Source: Christensenella sp. UBA2853 (GTDB taxonomy: Bacteria > Bacillota > Clostridia > Christensenellales > Aristaeellaceae). From it: a stretch of DNA of 64,000 bases. Shown one piece after another: positions 53,400 through 61,186 of the stretch. Below the pieces are notes generated by a model. The model worked only from the letters and a program-made list of their open reading frames with translations. It did no database searches and was not told where the DNA came from. How positions within the stretch are numbered: position 1 is the first letter of the stretch; the number at the start of each line of letters is the position of its first letter. The stretch spans positions 31,168 through 95,167 of the forward strand of contig DEFL01000009.1 in assembly GCA_002350845.1 (NCBI GenBank), read 5' to 3'. The position numbers were made by a program, and so were the translations under genes.

Positions 53400-54152
53400 T
53401 TAATACAGAAGATGCGGAACGTGATAGTTGACCTGCTTATACCACCAGTCCCAGTCGTGTGCAGAGTCATTTCCCCAGATATCGACCCACAGCCCCAGTC
53501 CTTTTTCTTCGGAAAGTTCCTTCAGGCGATAGGTTGATTCCGGCATTTCCCAGGCACCGGTGCCCACAACAATGATGCCGCGGTTTCGGTTGTACTGCTG
53601 AATATACGGATGATCTTTCGGCATGCCGGCCAGAAAATCGACAGGGGAGTTGAGATAGACTTCATTGCTGGTATAGGAACCAAAGCCGTAGGAAGCCGTG
53701 TAAATGCCGCTCAGGGCAAGCAGGCCGTCAAACAGATCCGGTCTGCGGAAAAACAGGTTGGCGGCATGCAGCGCGCCAAGAGAACAGCCAAAGGCAATAA
53801 TGCCGGGGAAACCGGTCCATCCGTTGAGCCGATTGCAGTCATCACGGATGAAAGGAGCGAGTTCCTCTGTCAGAAAACGCATCCACTGCTCATGCCTTGC
53901 AATCCGCCACGCGGGATCGCCGTCTGGATCACTCCAGGTTTCCTGATCGATGACGTCCGTGGAGTAAACCATGCAGTCGCCCCTCTCAATGAAAGGAGCC
54001 CATACATCCGTCATGTGGAAGTTTTCAAAGTCAAAGAAACGTCCGTTCTGGCAGGGAATAAACAGGACCGGTCTGCCTGCATGTCCGTAACGCTTGACTT
54101 CCATATTCCGTCCGAGCGCGGGTGAATATTCGTTCCAGTAATAAGTCTGCAA
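53400..54152 (-). CDS. Esterase family alpha/beta hydrolase
   Basis: 250 residues of the putative esterase (esterase D/FrsA-like) family. The nucleophile elbow is AFGCSLGALHAANL, and an Asp/His pair is expected from WVDIWGNDSAHDWDWW near the C-terminus. Cytoplasmic. Start is a TTG at 54152 with AAGGAGGA 7 bases upstream. It lies 15 bases after the next esterase gene, so the two are translated from one mRNA. Substrate unknown. Confidence 0.82.
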   Translation of the reverse strand: MQTYYWNEYSPALGRNMEVKRYGHAGRPVLFIPCQNGRFFDFENFHMTDVWAPFIERGDCMVYSTDVIDQETWSDPDGDPAWRIARHEQWMRFLTEELAPFIRDDCNRLNGWTGFPGIIAFGCSLGALHAANLFFRRPDLFDGLLALSGIYTASYGFGSYTSNEVYLNSPVDFLAGMPKDHPYIQQYNRNRGIIVVGTGAWEMPESTYRLKELSEEKGLGLWVDIWGNDSAHDWDWWYKQVNYHVPHLLY

Positions 54153-54167
54153 TTGGGTTCCTCCTTG

Positions 54168-54953
54168 TCATGTGCGAGGTGAATGGCGGTCAGCAAACCC
54201 CTCGTAGGAAAGAATATGCATAAAAAAGGGAATCTGTTCTTCCCAGCAGGCTTCGCAGTGCTCCCCTCCGGGTACAATGCGGAAGGTGAGATGCACGCCC
54301 ATCTGCAGAAGGGCATGCGCACAATCGAACAGGGCATCCTGCATGCCGGCATGTCGCTCCAGTTCCTGTGCGCCGTAATCCATGTAAAGGACGGCACCTT
54401 CCAGACAGCGGCTTTTTCCGATCAGACGGAGAACAGCGGAAGGATTGGTCCATACCGATGGCGAGAGTGAAGCACCGCGCGAGAAGATATGACCGTAGTC
54501 CGTCAGCGCATACAGCGTCATCAGACCGCCCATGGAAGAACCGGCAATAAACGTGTTCTCCCGGTCCGGAAGGACAGGATAGTGTTCATCAATGAACGGC
54601 TTGAGCTGCTGGGTAAGCCATTCCATGTAGGCATGGCCGCGCCCGCGAATCTGTCCGATCCCGGGTGCCTGAAAATAGAAAGGAGCATACTCCTTCAGTC
54701 TTCCGTGATCCGGCGAATGATTGCAGTCGACGGCCACGACAACCAGGGGCGTCCTGTCGTTTTCCAGATACTCTTTCATTCCCCAGGATTTCCCATAGGT
54801 CGCATCTTCATCAAAAAAAACATTATGCCCGTCAAACATGTAAAGAACCGGAAATGCTGCATCAGGTTCAAAGCCTTCGGGCAGATACACATAGACTTTG
54901 CGCTGCTTTTTTGAGGTCTGACGCGGGAAAGGCATGGAGAACGTTTCGATCAT
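54168..54953 (-). CDS. Esterase family alpha/beta hydrolase (enterochelin-esterase-like)
   Basis: 261 residues. The core has YVYLPEGFEPDAAFPVLYMFDGHNVFFDE near the N-terminus, the elbow IAGSSMGGLMTLYAL and a C-terminal GGEHCEACWEEQ with the catalytic His. Such proteins cleave acyl or feruloyl/acetyl esters of sugars or siderophores. Start ATG 54953 with AAAGGAGC 6 bases upstream; the longer frame is rejected. First gene of esterase-esterase-(ATP-grasp). Confidence 0.82.
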   Translation of the reverse strand: MIETFSMPFPRQTSKKQRKVYVYLPEGFEPDAAFPVLYMFDGHNVFFDEDATYGKSWGMKEYLENDRTPLVVVAVDCNHSPDHGRLKEYAPFYFQAPGIGQIRGRGHAYMEWLTQQLKPFIDEHYPVLPDRENTFIAGSSMGGLMTLYALTDYGHIFSRGASLSPSVWTNPSAVLRLIGKSRCLEGAVLYMDYGAQELERHAGMQDALFDCAHALLQMGVHLTFRIVPGGEHCEACWEEQIPFFMHILSYEGFADRHSPRT

Positions 54954-54988
54954 ACAGAAGCTCCTTTTGCTGCGAATGCAGCACACAC

Positions 54989-55018
54989 AGTGTAACATAC
55001 GTTGCGAGACAGTGACAA
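54989..55018 (-). promoter_or_regulatory. candidate promoter for the esterase operon
   Basis: Minus strand TTGTCA (55013-55018), 18-base spacer, TACACT (54989-54994), 36 bases before the ATG. Confidence 0.5.
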
Positions 55019-55099
55019 GCATTCTCTGAAAAAATCCGCAGAAAAGACAACACATTTCAGCGTGTGCAGAGCACGCACAATTCCAAGGAATGCGGGGTA

Positions 55100-55135
55100 A
55101 AAGACAAAACAGGCGTGTCCACAAAGAACACGCCT
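55100..55135 (-). terminator. terminator after the GH20-like gene
   Basis: Minus strand AGGCGTGT (55128-55135), 9-base loop, ACACGCCT (55111-55118), then GTTTTGTCTTTT. Confidence 0.75.
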
Positions 55136-55211
55136 GCGGCAGTGATTCAGAGAGGATGCGCGACAGCTTTTCAGTCAAACGCTGAACGAATCCAGGGCCT
55201 CTGTCTCCTGA

Positions 55212-57011
55212 TCAGACATTGAAAGCAGCGCCGGCGCTGGTCATTCCAAAGAAGGTGCCAGAGGTCATATAGCCTTCCGGCAGGACTTCCTCAAGCTCTG
55301 CAATCTCGTCCATCTCATGATTGGCATAGGAGGAAAGGGTCAGGGCTGTATCTTCCAGACGGCCCATAACGCCGCCGTAGCGCACCGAGATCATTTCCCA
55401 GCCCTGGGGCTTGCAGTCACGCAGCCAGAGGGTTCTGTGCGCAAGCGCAAGATCGTGATAGGCATCCCTGAGTGCAGGAATATCTTCTGCTGCAATCTGT
55501 TTCAGAGGAGCCCGGTCACCGGTTCGTTTGGAGGCTGTGTAGGCAATCCGGATTTTGGGAAGAAGGCGGGCTTTCTTTTCGCAGGCTGCATACAGCGTCT
55601 TCAGATAGGTCTTTTCAGGAGATTCAGGAAGACGTGCAATGATTTCCTGCGCCTGACCGAGTCCGTCAGCAAACCGGTCCAGGGGAACGTCTTCCATGGG
55701 CATCAGGGGAAGCAGGGGATCACACCAGACAAGTCCCTTGCCGCGTTCAATGTACTTCTTCCCGGGATAGAAAGCGGCACATGCGCTGGGATAATCAGCG
55801 GGGAATCCGGTCAGGCACATCGCGGCCTTTGTCATTTCCTCTTCCGAGGCATCCGGCCCCTGCCAGCAGACTTCAGAGAACATGGGAAGCATGAAATCGG
55901 CAAGGCACAGTGGTGTTTCACCGCCGTCATCGCCCCATTCGGTGGCAATCACCATATTGACTCCTTCCTGGCAGCTGGCGCGCAGGCCGGGCAGCATGGA
56001 GTCGCGGGTCTTTTTGGTGTTGGGAACAAATCCGGACCAGGTCCAGTTTCCGCCGGCAAAAATGGTGTTGCGCTTCATGCGGGCATGCTCTCTGAGCATG
56101 GCGGTGTACAGTTCCGCATTTTCATGATAGTAGTCCCAGTACACCATATCGACATCCGGCAGAGAATCAATGACGCTCTGTGGGATATGGGCATTCATGT
56201 CATAATACTCATTGTTCTTGGAGCCGAGCCGGAAGAACATATCAGACCACATCATGGGATGGAAATCATACTTCTTGCAGATTTCACTGACCCGGGCAAG
56301 ATGGCGGGTAAGCAGTTCGAAGCGGTCCACCATACCATGCTCCTGCAGGTAACGTCCGAGACCGACACCGTGTGCTTCATCCATGCCGATATGAATCTTG
56401 TCGGTCCTGAAGCAGGAACGCAGGGAACGCAGCATGGCATCAATGAGCTTATAGGTTTCCTCACTGTCGATCATCAGAATGGTATCCTGGTCGCGGAACT
56501 CCCAGTTTGCATTCCAGCGCAGGAATGTACCCAGGTGCGCCAGCGTCTGGATGCAGGGAATCAGCTCAATGCCGGCGTCAGCGGCGTATGCATCAATCTC
56601 GCGCAGCTCTGCCTGGGTATAACGGCCTCTGCACAGACCGAAGGACGGATATTCCGGGACCTCATAGGTATCCTCGGTATAGAGCATCAGCATGTTCAAA
56701 CCAAGTGCGGCGAGACGATCGATATGTTCTTTGACGGCGGAAACACGCAGAACTGCGTTTCTGGACATATCAAGCATCGGACCGCAGGAGGCAAAATGAC
56801 GCGACTGATGAACGTCAAGGCAATCCTTGCCTTCCTTCACAGCACGGCTGAGAAGGAAATAACCGCGGGAAACAGCGGTGGGTTCAGAGGCTTCAATCAG
56901 AGCATGGTTGTCTTTCAGCTGAACATGCAGGTTTTCCCCTTCCCGCACTTCTACGGGGAAGGGGAGCTGAATACCGGTGACGGAAGCAATGCGGTTCTTA
57001 CAATCTGACAT
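55212..57011 (-). CDS. GH20-like beta-N-acetylhexosaminidase
   Basis: 599 residues. An N-terminal zincin-like domain (about 1-70) precedes a TIM barrel. DMSRNAVLRVSAVKEHIDRLAALG-type sequence starts the barrel. The catalytic Asp-Glu pair is in IHIGMDEAHG (Asp211-Glu212), and WSDMFFRLG and WGDDGGE line the site. A C-terminal helical region completes it. No signal peptide, so it likely acts on imported GlcNAc/GalNAc-containing oligosaccharides. AAAGGAG lies 10 bases before the ATG at 57011. Located 16 bases after the phosphohexomutase gene and probably in one operon with it. Confidence 0.88.
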   Translation of the reverse strand: MSDCKNRIASVTGIQLPFPVEVREGENLHVQLKDNHALIEASEPTAVSRGYFLLSRAVKEGKDCLDVHQSRHFASCGPMLDMSRNAVLRVSAVKEHIDRLAALGLNMLMLYTEDTYEVPEYPSFGLCRGRYTQAELREIDAYAADAGIELIPCIQTLAHLGTFLRWNANWEFRDQDTILMIDSEETYKLIDAMLRSLRSCFRTDKIHIGMDEAHGVGLGRYLQEHGMVDRFELLTRHLARVSEICKKYDFHPMMWSDMFFRLGSKNNEYYDMNAHIPQSVIDSLPDVDMVYWDYYHENAELYTAMLREHARMKRNTIFAGGNWTWSGFVPNTKKTRDSMLPGLRASCQEGVNMVIATEWGDDGGETPLCLADFMLPMFSEVCWQGPDASEEEMTKAAMCLTGFPADYPSACAAFYPGKKYIERGKGLVWCDPLLPLMPMEDVPLDRFADGLGQAQEIIARLPESPEKTYLKTLYAACEKKARLLPKIRIAYTASKRTGDRAPLKQIAAEDIPALRDAYHDLALAHRTLWLRDCKPQGWEMISVRYGGVMGRLEDTALTLSSYANHEMDEIAELEEVLPEGYMTSGTFFGMTSAGAAFNV

Positions 57012-57027
57012 CTTACAAAAACTCCTT

Positions 57028-58449
57028 TCACTGCGGCATCGTCAGGTGGACGAAATCGGCCATAATACATACAAGATCACGGGCATGCTCCGGAGTATCA
57101 TTTTCAGCAAATATGCGGACGCGGGGTTCGGTACCGGAAAAGCGGACAATGATCCAGGCGTTCTTAAAGTAGATTTTGCATCCGTCAAGGTAACTGATGT
57201 GGTCCACTTCAAGACCGAAATCCGGAATCTTTTTCTGGACCATAATCAGGTCGTGAATCCAGGCACGGCTTTCAGGGGTCAGGGCCCAGTCATACTCCGC
57301 CATATGCATCTCACCATAGGTTGTGTAGATGTCTTCAACGAGAAGAGAAAGAGGACGGCGTGTAACAGCGAGCATTTCCACGAGGAGGGAAGCAGCGTAG
57401 AGTCCGTCTTTACCGGAAATATGACCGCGGACCGTGAGACCGCCGGAGGATTCGCCGCCGATGAGTGCATCGTGTTCATCCATAGCGGAGGAAATGTGTT
57501 TGAAACCGACGGGAACCTCATAGCACTTTTGTCCGAAATAGGCCGCAACATGGTCCAGCATATGGGTTGTGGCAATGTTGCGCACGGCAGGCCCGCGCCA
57601 GCCTTTGTATTTGAGCAGGTAATGATAAAGAAGGACCAGAATGATATTGGCAGAAACATACTGGCCTTTTTCATCAATAATTCCCAGGCGGTCTGCATCG
57701 CCGTCAGTAGCGATGCCGAGGTCAGCGTGATGGTCACGGACGGATGCCTGCAGGTCCAGAAGTGTTTCAGGGTTTGGAGCGGGGAGATGCCCTCCGAAGA
57801 AAGCGTCATGGCGGTCATTGATCACATCGAGATCGCAGCGGGCAGTGTAAAGAATGGTCTGCAGGCCGGCAAGACTCACTCCGTACATGGGATCGAGCAC
57901 AATGCGCGGATGCCGGCTGCGGATGGCCGGAATATCGATCTGTTTCATGATGGAATCAAGGTAACTGTCTCTTGGATCGATAAATACGATCAGCCCGCGG
58001 TTGTGTGCCTCCTCGAATGAAACGATCGACAGGTCTTCATCGGTCAGTGCATTGGCTTCCTCACCGATCGGGTCTGTCACGTCCTGCGTGGCATCCCTGC
58101 CGCCGGCTGTGAAGAGCTTGATGCCGTTGTAGATAGCAGGGTTATGGCTGGCTGTAATCATGGCACCGTAGGGCAGATGCATGTTTTTTACAGTGAACAT
58201 GATCTGGGGAGTGGGACATGACAGATTGACAAAATATGTCTTGATCTGATTGGCAGCCAGAACTTCAGAAAACCAGATGGCACTCTCTCTGGAAAGGAAA
58301 CGACGATCGTATCCAATGCAGATACCGATATCGGCGACGTGCTCCCGGTGCATGCGGCGTGCGAGTGCGCAGGCAACGCGTTGAATGTTGGCACGAATAA
58401 ACGTATCTCCAATGATTGCGCGCCAGCCGCCTGTTCCAAACTGAATCAT
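57028..58449 (-). CDS. Phosphoglucomutase/phosphomannomutase family enzyme
   Basis: 473 residues, alpha-D-phosphohexomutase superfamily. Motifs: FGTGGWRAIIGD at the N-terminus, the phosphoserine loop MITASHNPAIYNGIK (Ser101), the metal loop ATDGDADRLG, sugar-binding GGESSGGL and phosphate-binding RFSGTEPRVRI. A second phosphohexomutase besides GlmM; glucose-1-P, mannose-1-P or N-acetylhexosamine-1-P are possible. Pairing with a GH20 gene hints at amino sugars. GGGAGGT is 7 bases before ATG 58449. Confidence 0.92.
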   Translation of the reverse strand: MIQFGTGGWRAIIGDTFIRANIQRVACALARRMHREHVADIGICIGYDRRFLSRESAIWFSEVLAANQIKTYFVNLSCPTPQIMFTVKNMHLPYGAMITASHNPAIYNGIKLFTAGGRDATQDVTDPIGEEANALTDEDLSIVSFEEAHNRGLIVFIDPRDSYLDSIMKQIDIPAIRSRHPRIVLDPMYGVSLAGLQTILYTARCDLDVINDRHDAFFGGHLPAPNPETLLDLQASVRDHHADLGIATDGDADRLGIIDEKGQYVSANIILVLLYHYLLKYKGWRGPAVRNIATTHMLDHVAAYFGQKCYEVPVGFKHISSAMDEHDALIGGESSGGLTVRGHISGKDGLYAASLLVEMLAVTRRPLSLLVEDIYTTYGEMHMAEYDWALTPESRAWIHDLIMVQKKIPDFGLEVDHISYLDGCKIYFKNAWIIVRFSGTEPRVRIFAENDTPEHARDLVCIMADFVHLTMPQ

Positions 58450-58487
58450 ACCAGGCACCTCCCAAAACGAAATATATAGCTGATTGA

Positions 58488-58516
58488 ATGATATATCACA
58501 GATTGTAAAAATACAA
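58488..58516 (-). promoter_or_regulatory. promoter for the phosphohexomutase-GH20 operon
   Basis: Minus strand TTGTAT (58511-58516), 17-base spacer, TATCAT (58488-58493), 38 bases before the ATG. Confidence 0.5.
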
Positions 58517-58614
58517 GATAAAAAAGAAAGCTTGGAAAACACGAAAGCCTGGATAATACAAGTTCAAGACATTTCATGTGGCAGACCGATTTCGGGGAGA
58601 ATATCCGATCCTCG

Positions 58615-58658
58615 AAAAAACAGAACCGGCTTTCTGCGGGCACAGAGAGCCGGTTCTG
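58615..58658 (-). terminator. terminator after the nitroreductase gene
   Basis: Minus strand CAGAACCGGCT (58648-58658), 16-base loop, AGCCGGTTCTG (58621-58631), then six T. Confidence 0.85.
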
Positions 58659-58665
58659 CTATGGA

Positions 58666-59178
58666 TTACAGATAGGTGACGGTTTCACTCAGGGGTTTGC
58701 GGTGGGTGTGGTTCGGGAGAGGAGATACGCCATCAGCAGCATAGCCAAGGTCGAGAAGCATCACAATCTCTTCAGTTTCAGGAAGATCCAGCGCCTTTGC
58801 AAGGGCTTCGGGATCGAAAAAATTCAGCCAGCAGCTGTCAATTCCTTCATTATATGCTGCAAGCGCAAGATGTGTTGCAACAATCGTGGCATCCTCAACA
58901 CCGGATGTGTGCAGCCCACCGGGATAAGTGAAAACGGTTTCTTTATTGTATGCCACTGCGAGTACGGTGCCTGCACCATACCGGCACGGAGTATGTGCAT
59001 CAACGATGCCCAGCGCCTTGGGCGACTGAAGAACATAAATATGCTGCTCCTGAAGATTCTTTGCGGTAGGGGCAAGACGGCCGGCTTCAAGAATCGACTG
59101 AAGCTTTTCAGGCTCTATGCTTTTTTCGCTGAACTTTTTGCATGAGTAGCGTCCCTGGACCACTTCTTTGAAATCCAT
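58666..59178 (-). CDS. Nitroreductase family protein
   Basis: 170-residue FMN-dependent oxidoreductase. The N-terminal FMN phosphate motif is RYSCKKFSEKSI, followed by EAGRLAPTAKNLQEQ and the C-terminal VMLLDLGYA with HRKPLSETV. It is one of the short members, and the physiological substrate is unknown. I choose ATG 59178 (MDFKEVVQGRYS, the usual family start); ATG 59187 is a possible alternative. AAAGGAAG is upstream. The gene follows the cyclophilin gene on the same strand by 17 bases. Confidence 0.88.
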   Translation of the reverse strand: MDFKEVVQGRYSCKKFSEKSIEPEKLQSILEAGRLAPTAKNLQEQHIYVLQSPKALGIVDAHTPCRYGAGTVLAVAYNKETVFTYPGGLHTSGVEDATIVATHLALAAYNEGIDSCWLNFFDPEALAKALDLPETEEIVMLLDLGYAADGVSPLPNHTHRKPLSETVTYL

Positions 59179-59195
59179 AATCTTCATTCTTCCTT

Positions 59196-59849
59196 TCAGT
59201 TGTAAGTATGGTTTGCGGCGGCATCCTGGGATGGCGCATCAATGGAGTGGATGTGAAGGATCACTGGCTGGTCTTCTCTGCGAACAGTGCCGTTGGCATC
59301 CGTCACGGGAGTGGAGGCGCAGATTGCATCGACGACATCCATGCCGGAAAGCACGCGGCCAAAAGCAGCATAACCGCCGTCAAGGTAAACTGCGTCTGCA
59401 TGACAGATAAAGAACTGGGAGGATGCACTGTCATATGCTCTGGCGCGTGCCATGGACAGTACACCGCGGGTATGGGAGAGAGAATTCTCAAAACCGTTTG
59501 CAGCAAACTCTCCGGGAATGGTCTGATCGCTTCCGCCGGTTCCGTTGCCGTTGGGGTCACCACCCTGAATCATGAAACCGGAGATAATCCGGTGAAAAGT
59601 GAGCCCGTCATAAAAGCCCTGATCGGCAAGATGAAGAAAGTTGGTGACGGTTGCAGGGGCAAGATCTGCATAAAGTTCAGCCTCAATGGTGCCATAATCC
59701 CTGACTTCGATGGCAACATAATGCGTGCCGGTCAGGTATTCCGACTGTGCTTCAGCGGAAACGCTGGCGGGATAGGTGGAAGGAACCACAACGGCGCAGA
59801 AAATGAGGCAGAGAAGCAGAATGCATGTCTTGCGGGTTATATAGTTCAT
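59196..59849 (-). CDS. Membrane-anchored or secreted cyclophilin-type peptidyl-prolyl isomerase
   Basis: 217 residues. An N-terminal hydrophobic signal or anchor (about 5-25, CILLLCLIFCAVVVP) is followed by a cyclophilin domain: VTNFLHLADQGFYDGLTFHRIISGFMIQGGD-type core, SQFFICHADAVYLDGGYAAFGRV. The catalytic Arg (FHRI) and the FFI-Q-like region are present. Expected to assist folding outside the membrane. GGAGGAG is just before ATG 59849. First gene of a cyclophilin-nitroreductase pair. Confidence 0.92.
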   Translation of the reverse strand: MNYITRKTCILLLCLIFCAVVVPSTYPASVSAEAQSEYLTGTHYVAIEVRDYGTIEAELYADLAPATVTNFLHLADQGFYDGLTFHRIISGFMIQGGDPNGNGTGGSDQTIPGEFAANGFENSLSHTRGVLSMARARAYDSASSQFFICHADAVYLDGGYAAFGRVLSGMDVVDAICASTPVTDANGTVRREDQPVILHIHSIDAPSQDAAANHTYN

Positions 59850-60127
59850 AGGATCTCCTCCACAGAATGATTTCGTAAAAATTTTAGGCAAAGTACAGTT
59901 TGAAGGCAAGAGAACCCCAAACGGAAAAACTGCACAGGAAACATGTTTTCATAAACCACCGCGGGGAGAAAAACAAAAGAAAAACATTAATGGAAAGACT
60001 GCAAATTTGTGTTCGAAGCCTCAGCTTCGGCCAAGCAGCGTGCGGAGTTCCCTTGATTCAGGCGGTACCGATAAGAAAAACCAACCCACTTGATGTTGTG
60101 TTCAGCACATTTGAAAAATCTATCATA
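59850..60127. other. intergenic region with no recognised gene
   Basis: About 280 bases between the cyclophilin start and the next promoter. The only structure seen is a small hairpin (CGAAGC, CTCA, GCTTCG; 60014-60029) without a T-run. No convincing ORF, tRNA or known riboswitch was recognised. Confidence 0.4.
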
Positions 60128-60155
60128 TTGACAAAGAGGCAAAAGGGGTTATAAT
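60128..60155 (+). promoter_or_regulatory. promoter for the small secreted protein
   Basis: TTGACA (60128-60133), 16-base spacer, TATAAT (60150-60155). It implies a 5' untranslated region of about 170 bases before ATG 60330. Confidence 0.7.
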
Positions 60156-60329
60156 CAGACCGAGGCATTGCAGGTGGTTTTGAACATGTCATTCAGCCAT
60201 GCAGGTATCTTTCCTGAAAAAAGGAGAATGCCTGTGTGCTTGTTGAGGATGAAGCGATGAAACTGCATGAATGATGCTTCTGAATTTGTCTTCAATAAGA
60301 ATTATTATAATGTGGAGGGGTGGATTCCC

Positions 60330-60848
60330 ATGAAAAAGTTTATCGCACTGATGCTCTCGCTGGTCCTTCTTACCGTTTCCTTTACAGCATTTGCAGCCAA
60401 CTCCAAGACAACCAATGATGTTGCTCAGGTTGCACCCAAAACGCAGACGGAAACAAACGAAGCTCTCGTGATCAAGATTGTTGATCCCAGCGAAGCAGAA
60501 AACGCTTTCTTCGAGAAGATGACTTCCGGCGATCCGGAAACCCTGCCCGAAGGTGCCAAGGCCGAAGAACTGGCTGAACTGCTTGCCCTGCTCGTTTCCG
60601 GAGCCAAAGAGGGTATCGGAAATGTGGTGGCCAATCTTGTGACTACGACCGTGTATGAAGCAGAGCAGAAAGTTCATTGCTATGCTGGCGTCCTGAAGGA
60701 TGAAAAGGCAGCATGGGAAGAACTGTCTCCCGTTGTTGTGAAGGAAGACGGATCCCTTGACATCCAGTTCACCGAACAGCAGCTGCTGACCATGCAGGCT
60801 GCCGAAGATGTGGTGTTCGCAGTGTTTGTTGAGGCTGCTGCTGAATAA
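60330..60848 (+). CDS. Secreted protein of unknown function
   Basis: 172 residues with a clear Sec signal peptide (1-22, MKKFIALMLSLVLL...AFA-A). The mature part is acidic, with an Ala/Glu-rich helical region (about 75-95, AKAEELAELLALLVSGAKEG) and a beta-rich C-terminus with a single Cys. I do not recognise a family. GGAGGGG precedes ATG 60330. Monocistronic, with a long leader and its own terminator. Confidence 0.75.
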   Translation: MKKFIALMLSLVLLTVSFTAFAANSKTTNDVAQVAPKTQTETNEALVIKIVDPSEAENAFFEKMTSGDPETLPEGAKAEELAELLALLVSGAKEGIGNVVANLVTTTVYEAEQKVHCYAGVLKDEKAAWEELSPVVVKEDGSLDIQFTEQQLLTMQAAEDVVFAVFVEAAAE

Positions 60849-60873
60849 TCGTCAGACCGTCAAGGACATTTCA

Positions 60874-60903
60874 GAACCTGACCATTCGGTCAGGTTCTTT
60901 TTG
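60874..60903 (+). terminator. intrinsic terminator
   Basis: GAACCTGACC (60874-60883), loop ATTC, GGTCAGGTTC (60888-60897), TTTTT. Confidence 0.9.
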
Positions 60904-60955
60904 AACCCGGGAAAGAAGTCTGCGTGCGGATCGTTATCTCATGTGAATCTTGCTA

Positions 60956-60984
60956 TTGTGTCATCACGGAAGTTTTGATATCAT
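60956..60984 (+). promoter_or_regulatory. candidate promoter for the VanW gene
   Basis: TTGTGT (60956-60961), 17-base spacer, TATCAT (60979-60984), about 120 bases before the proposed start. Confidence 0.45.
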
Positions 60985-61062
60985 AAGCAGGACTATTGAC
61001 AGATGGCCTGAGGACGTGTTTCCGATGACGGACTGCTCAATTGCTTCAGAGGAAAGGAAGTG

Positions 61063-61186
61063 CATGCAGCTGTACGGCGTTTTCATGCTGTGCGCTGCGA
61101 AACAGAATGAAGAGAATTCTAGCGATATGGCTTGTGCTTGGCCTGCTGATGTCCATTGCATGTGCATATGCAGAAGGGGAAGATGA
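61063..61186 (+). other. upstream ORF overlapping the VanW start
   Basis: A 40-codon frame begins at ATG 61063 behind a strong AGAGGAAAGGAAG site and runs through the VanW start in another frame, ending at 61186. The VanW ATG at 61107 has no good ribosome site of its own. This may be a coupling or regulatory uORF, or may mark a sequencing frameshift. Confidence 0.35.

Noticed and set aside
55317..57008. 563-codon open frame antisense to the GH20-like gene
   Set aside because: Composition is typical of a shadow frame, and GH20 motifs on the other strand are clear.
60001..60060. Possible small RNA or tRNA-like hairpin
   Set aside because: One short stem without a T-run, and no cloverleaf or conserved tRNA boxes.
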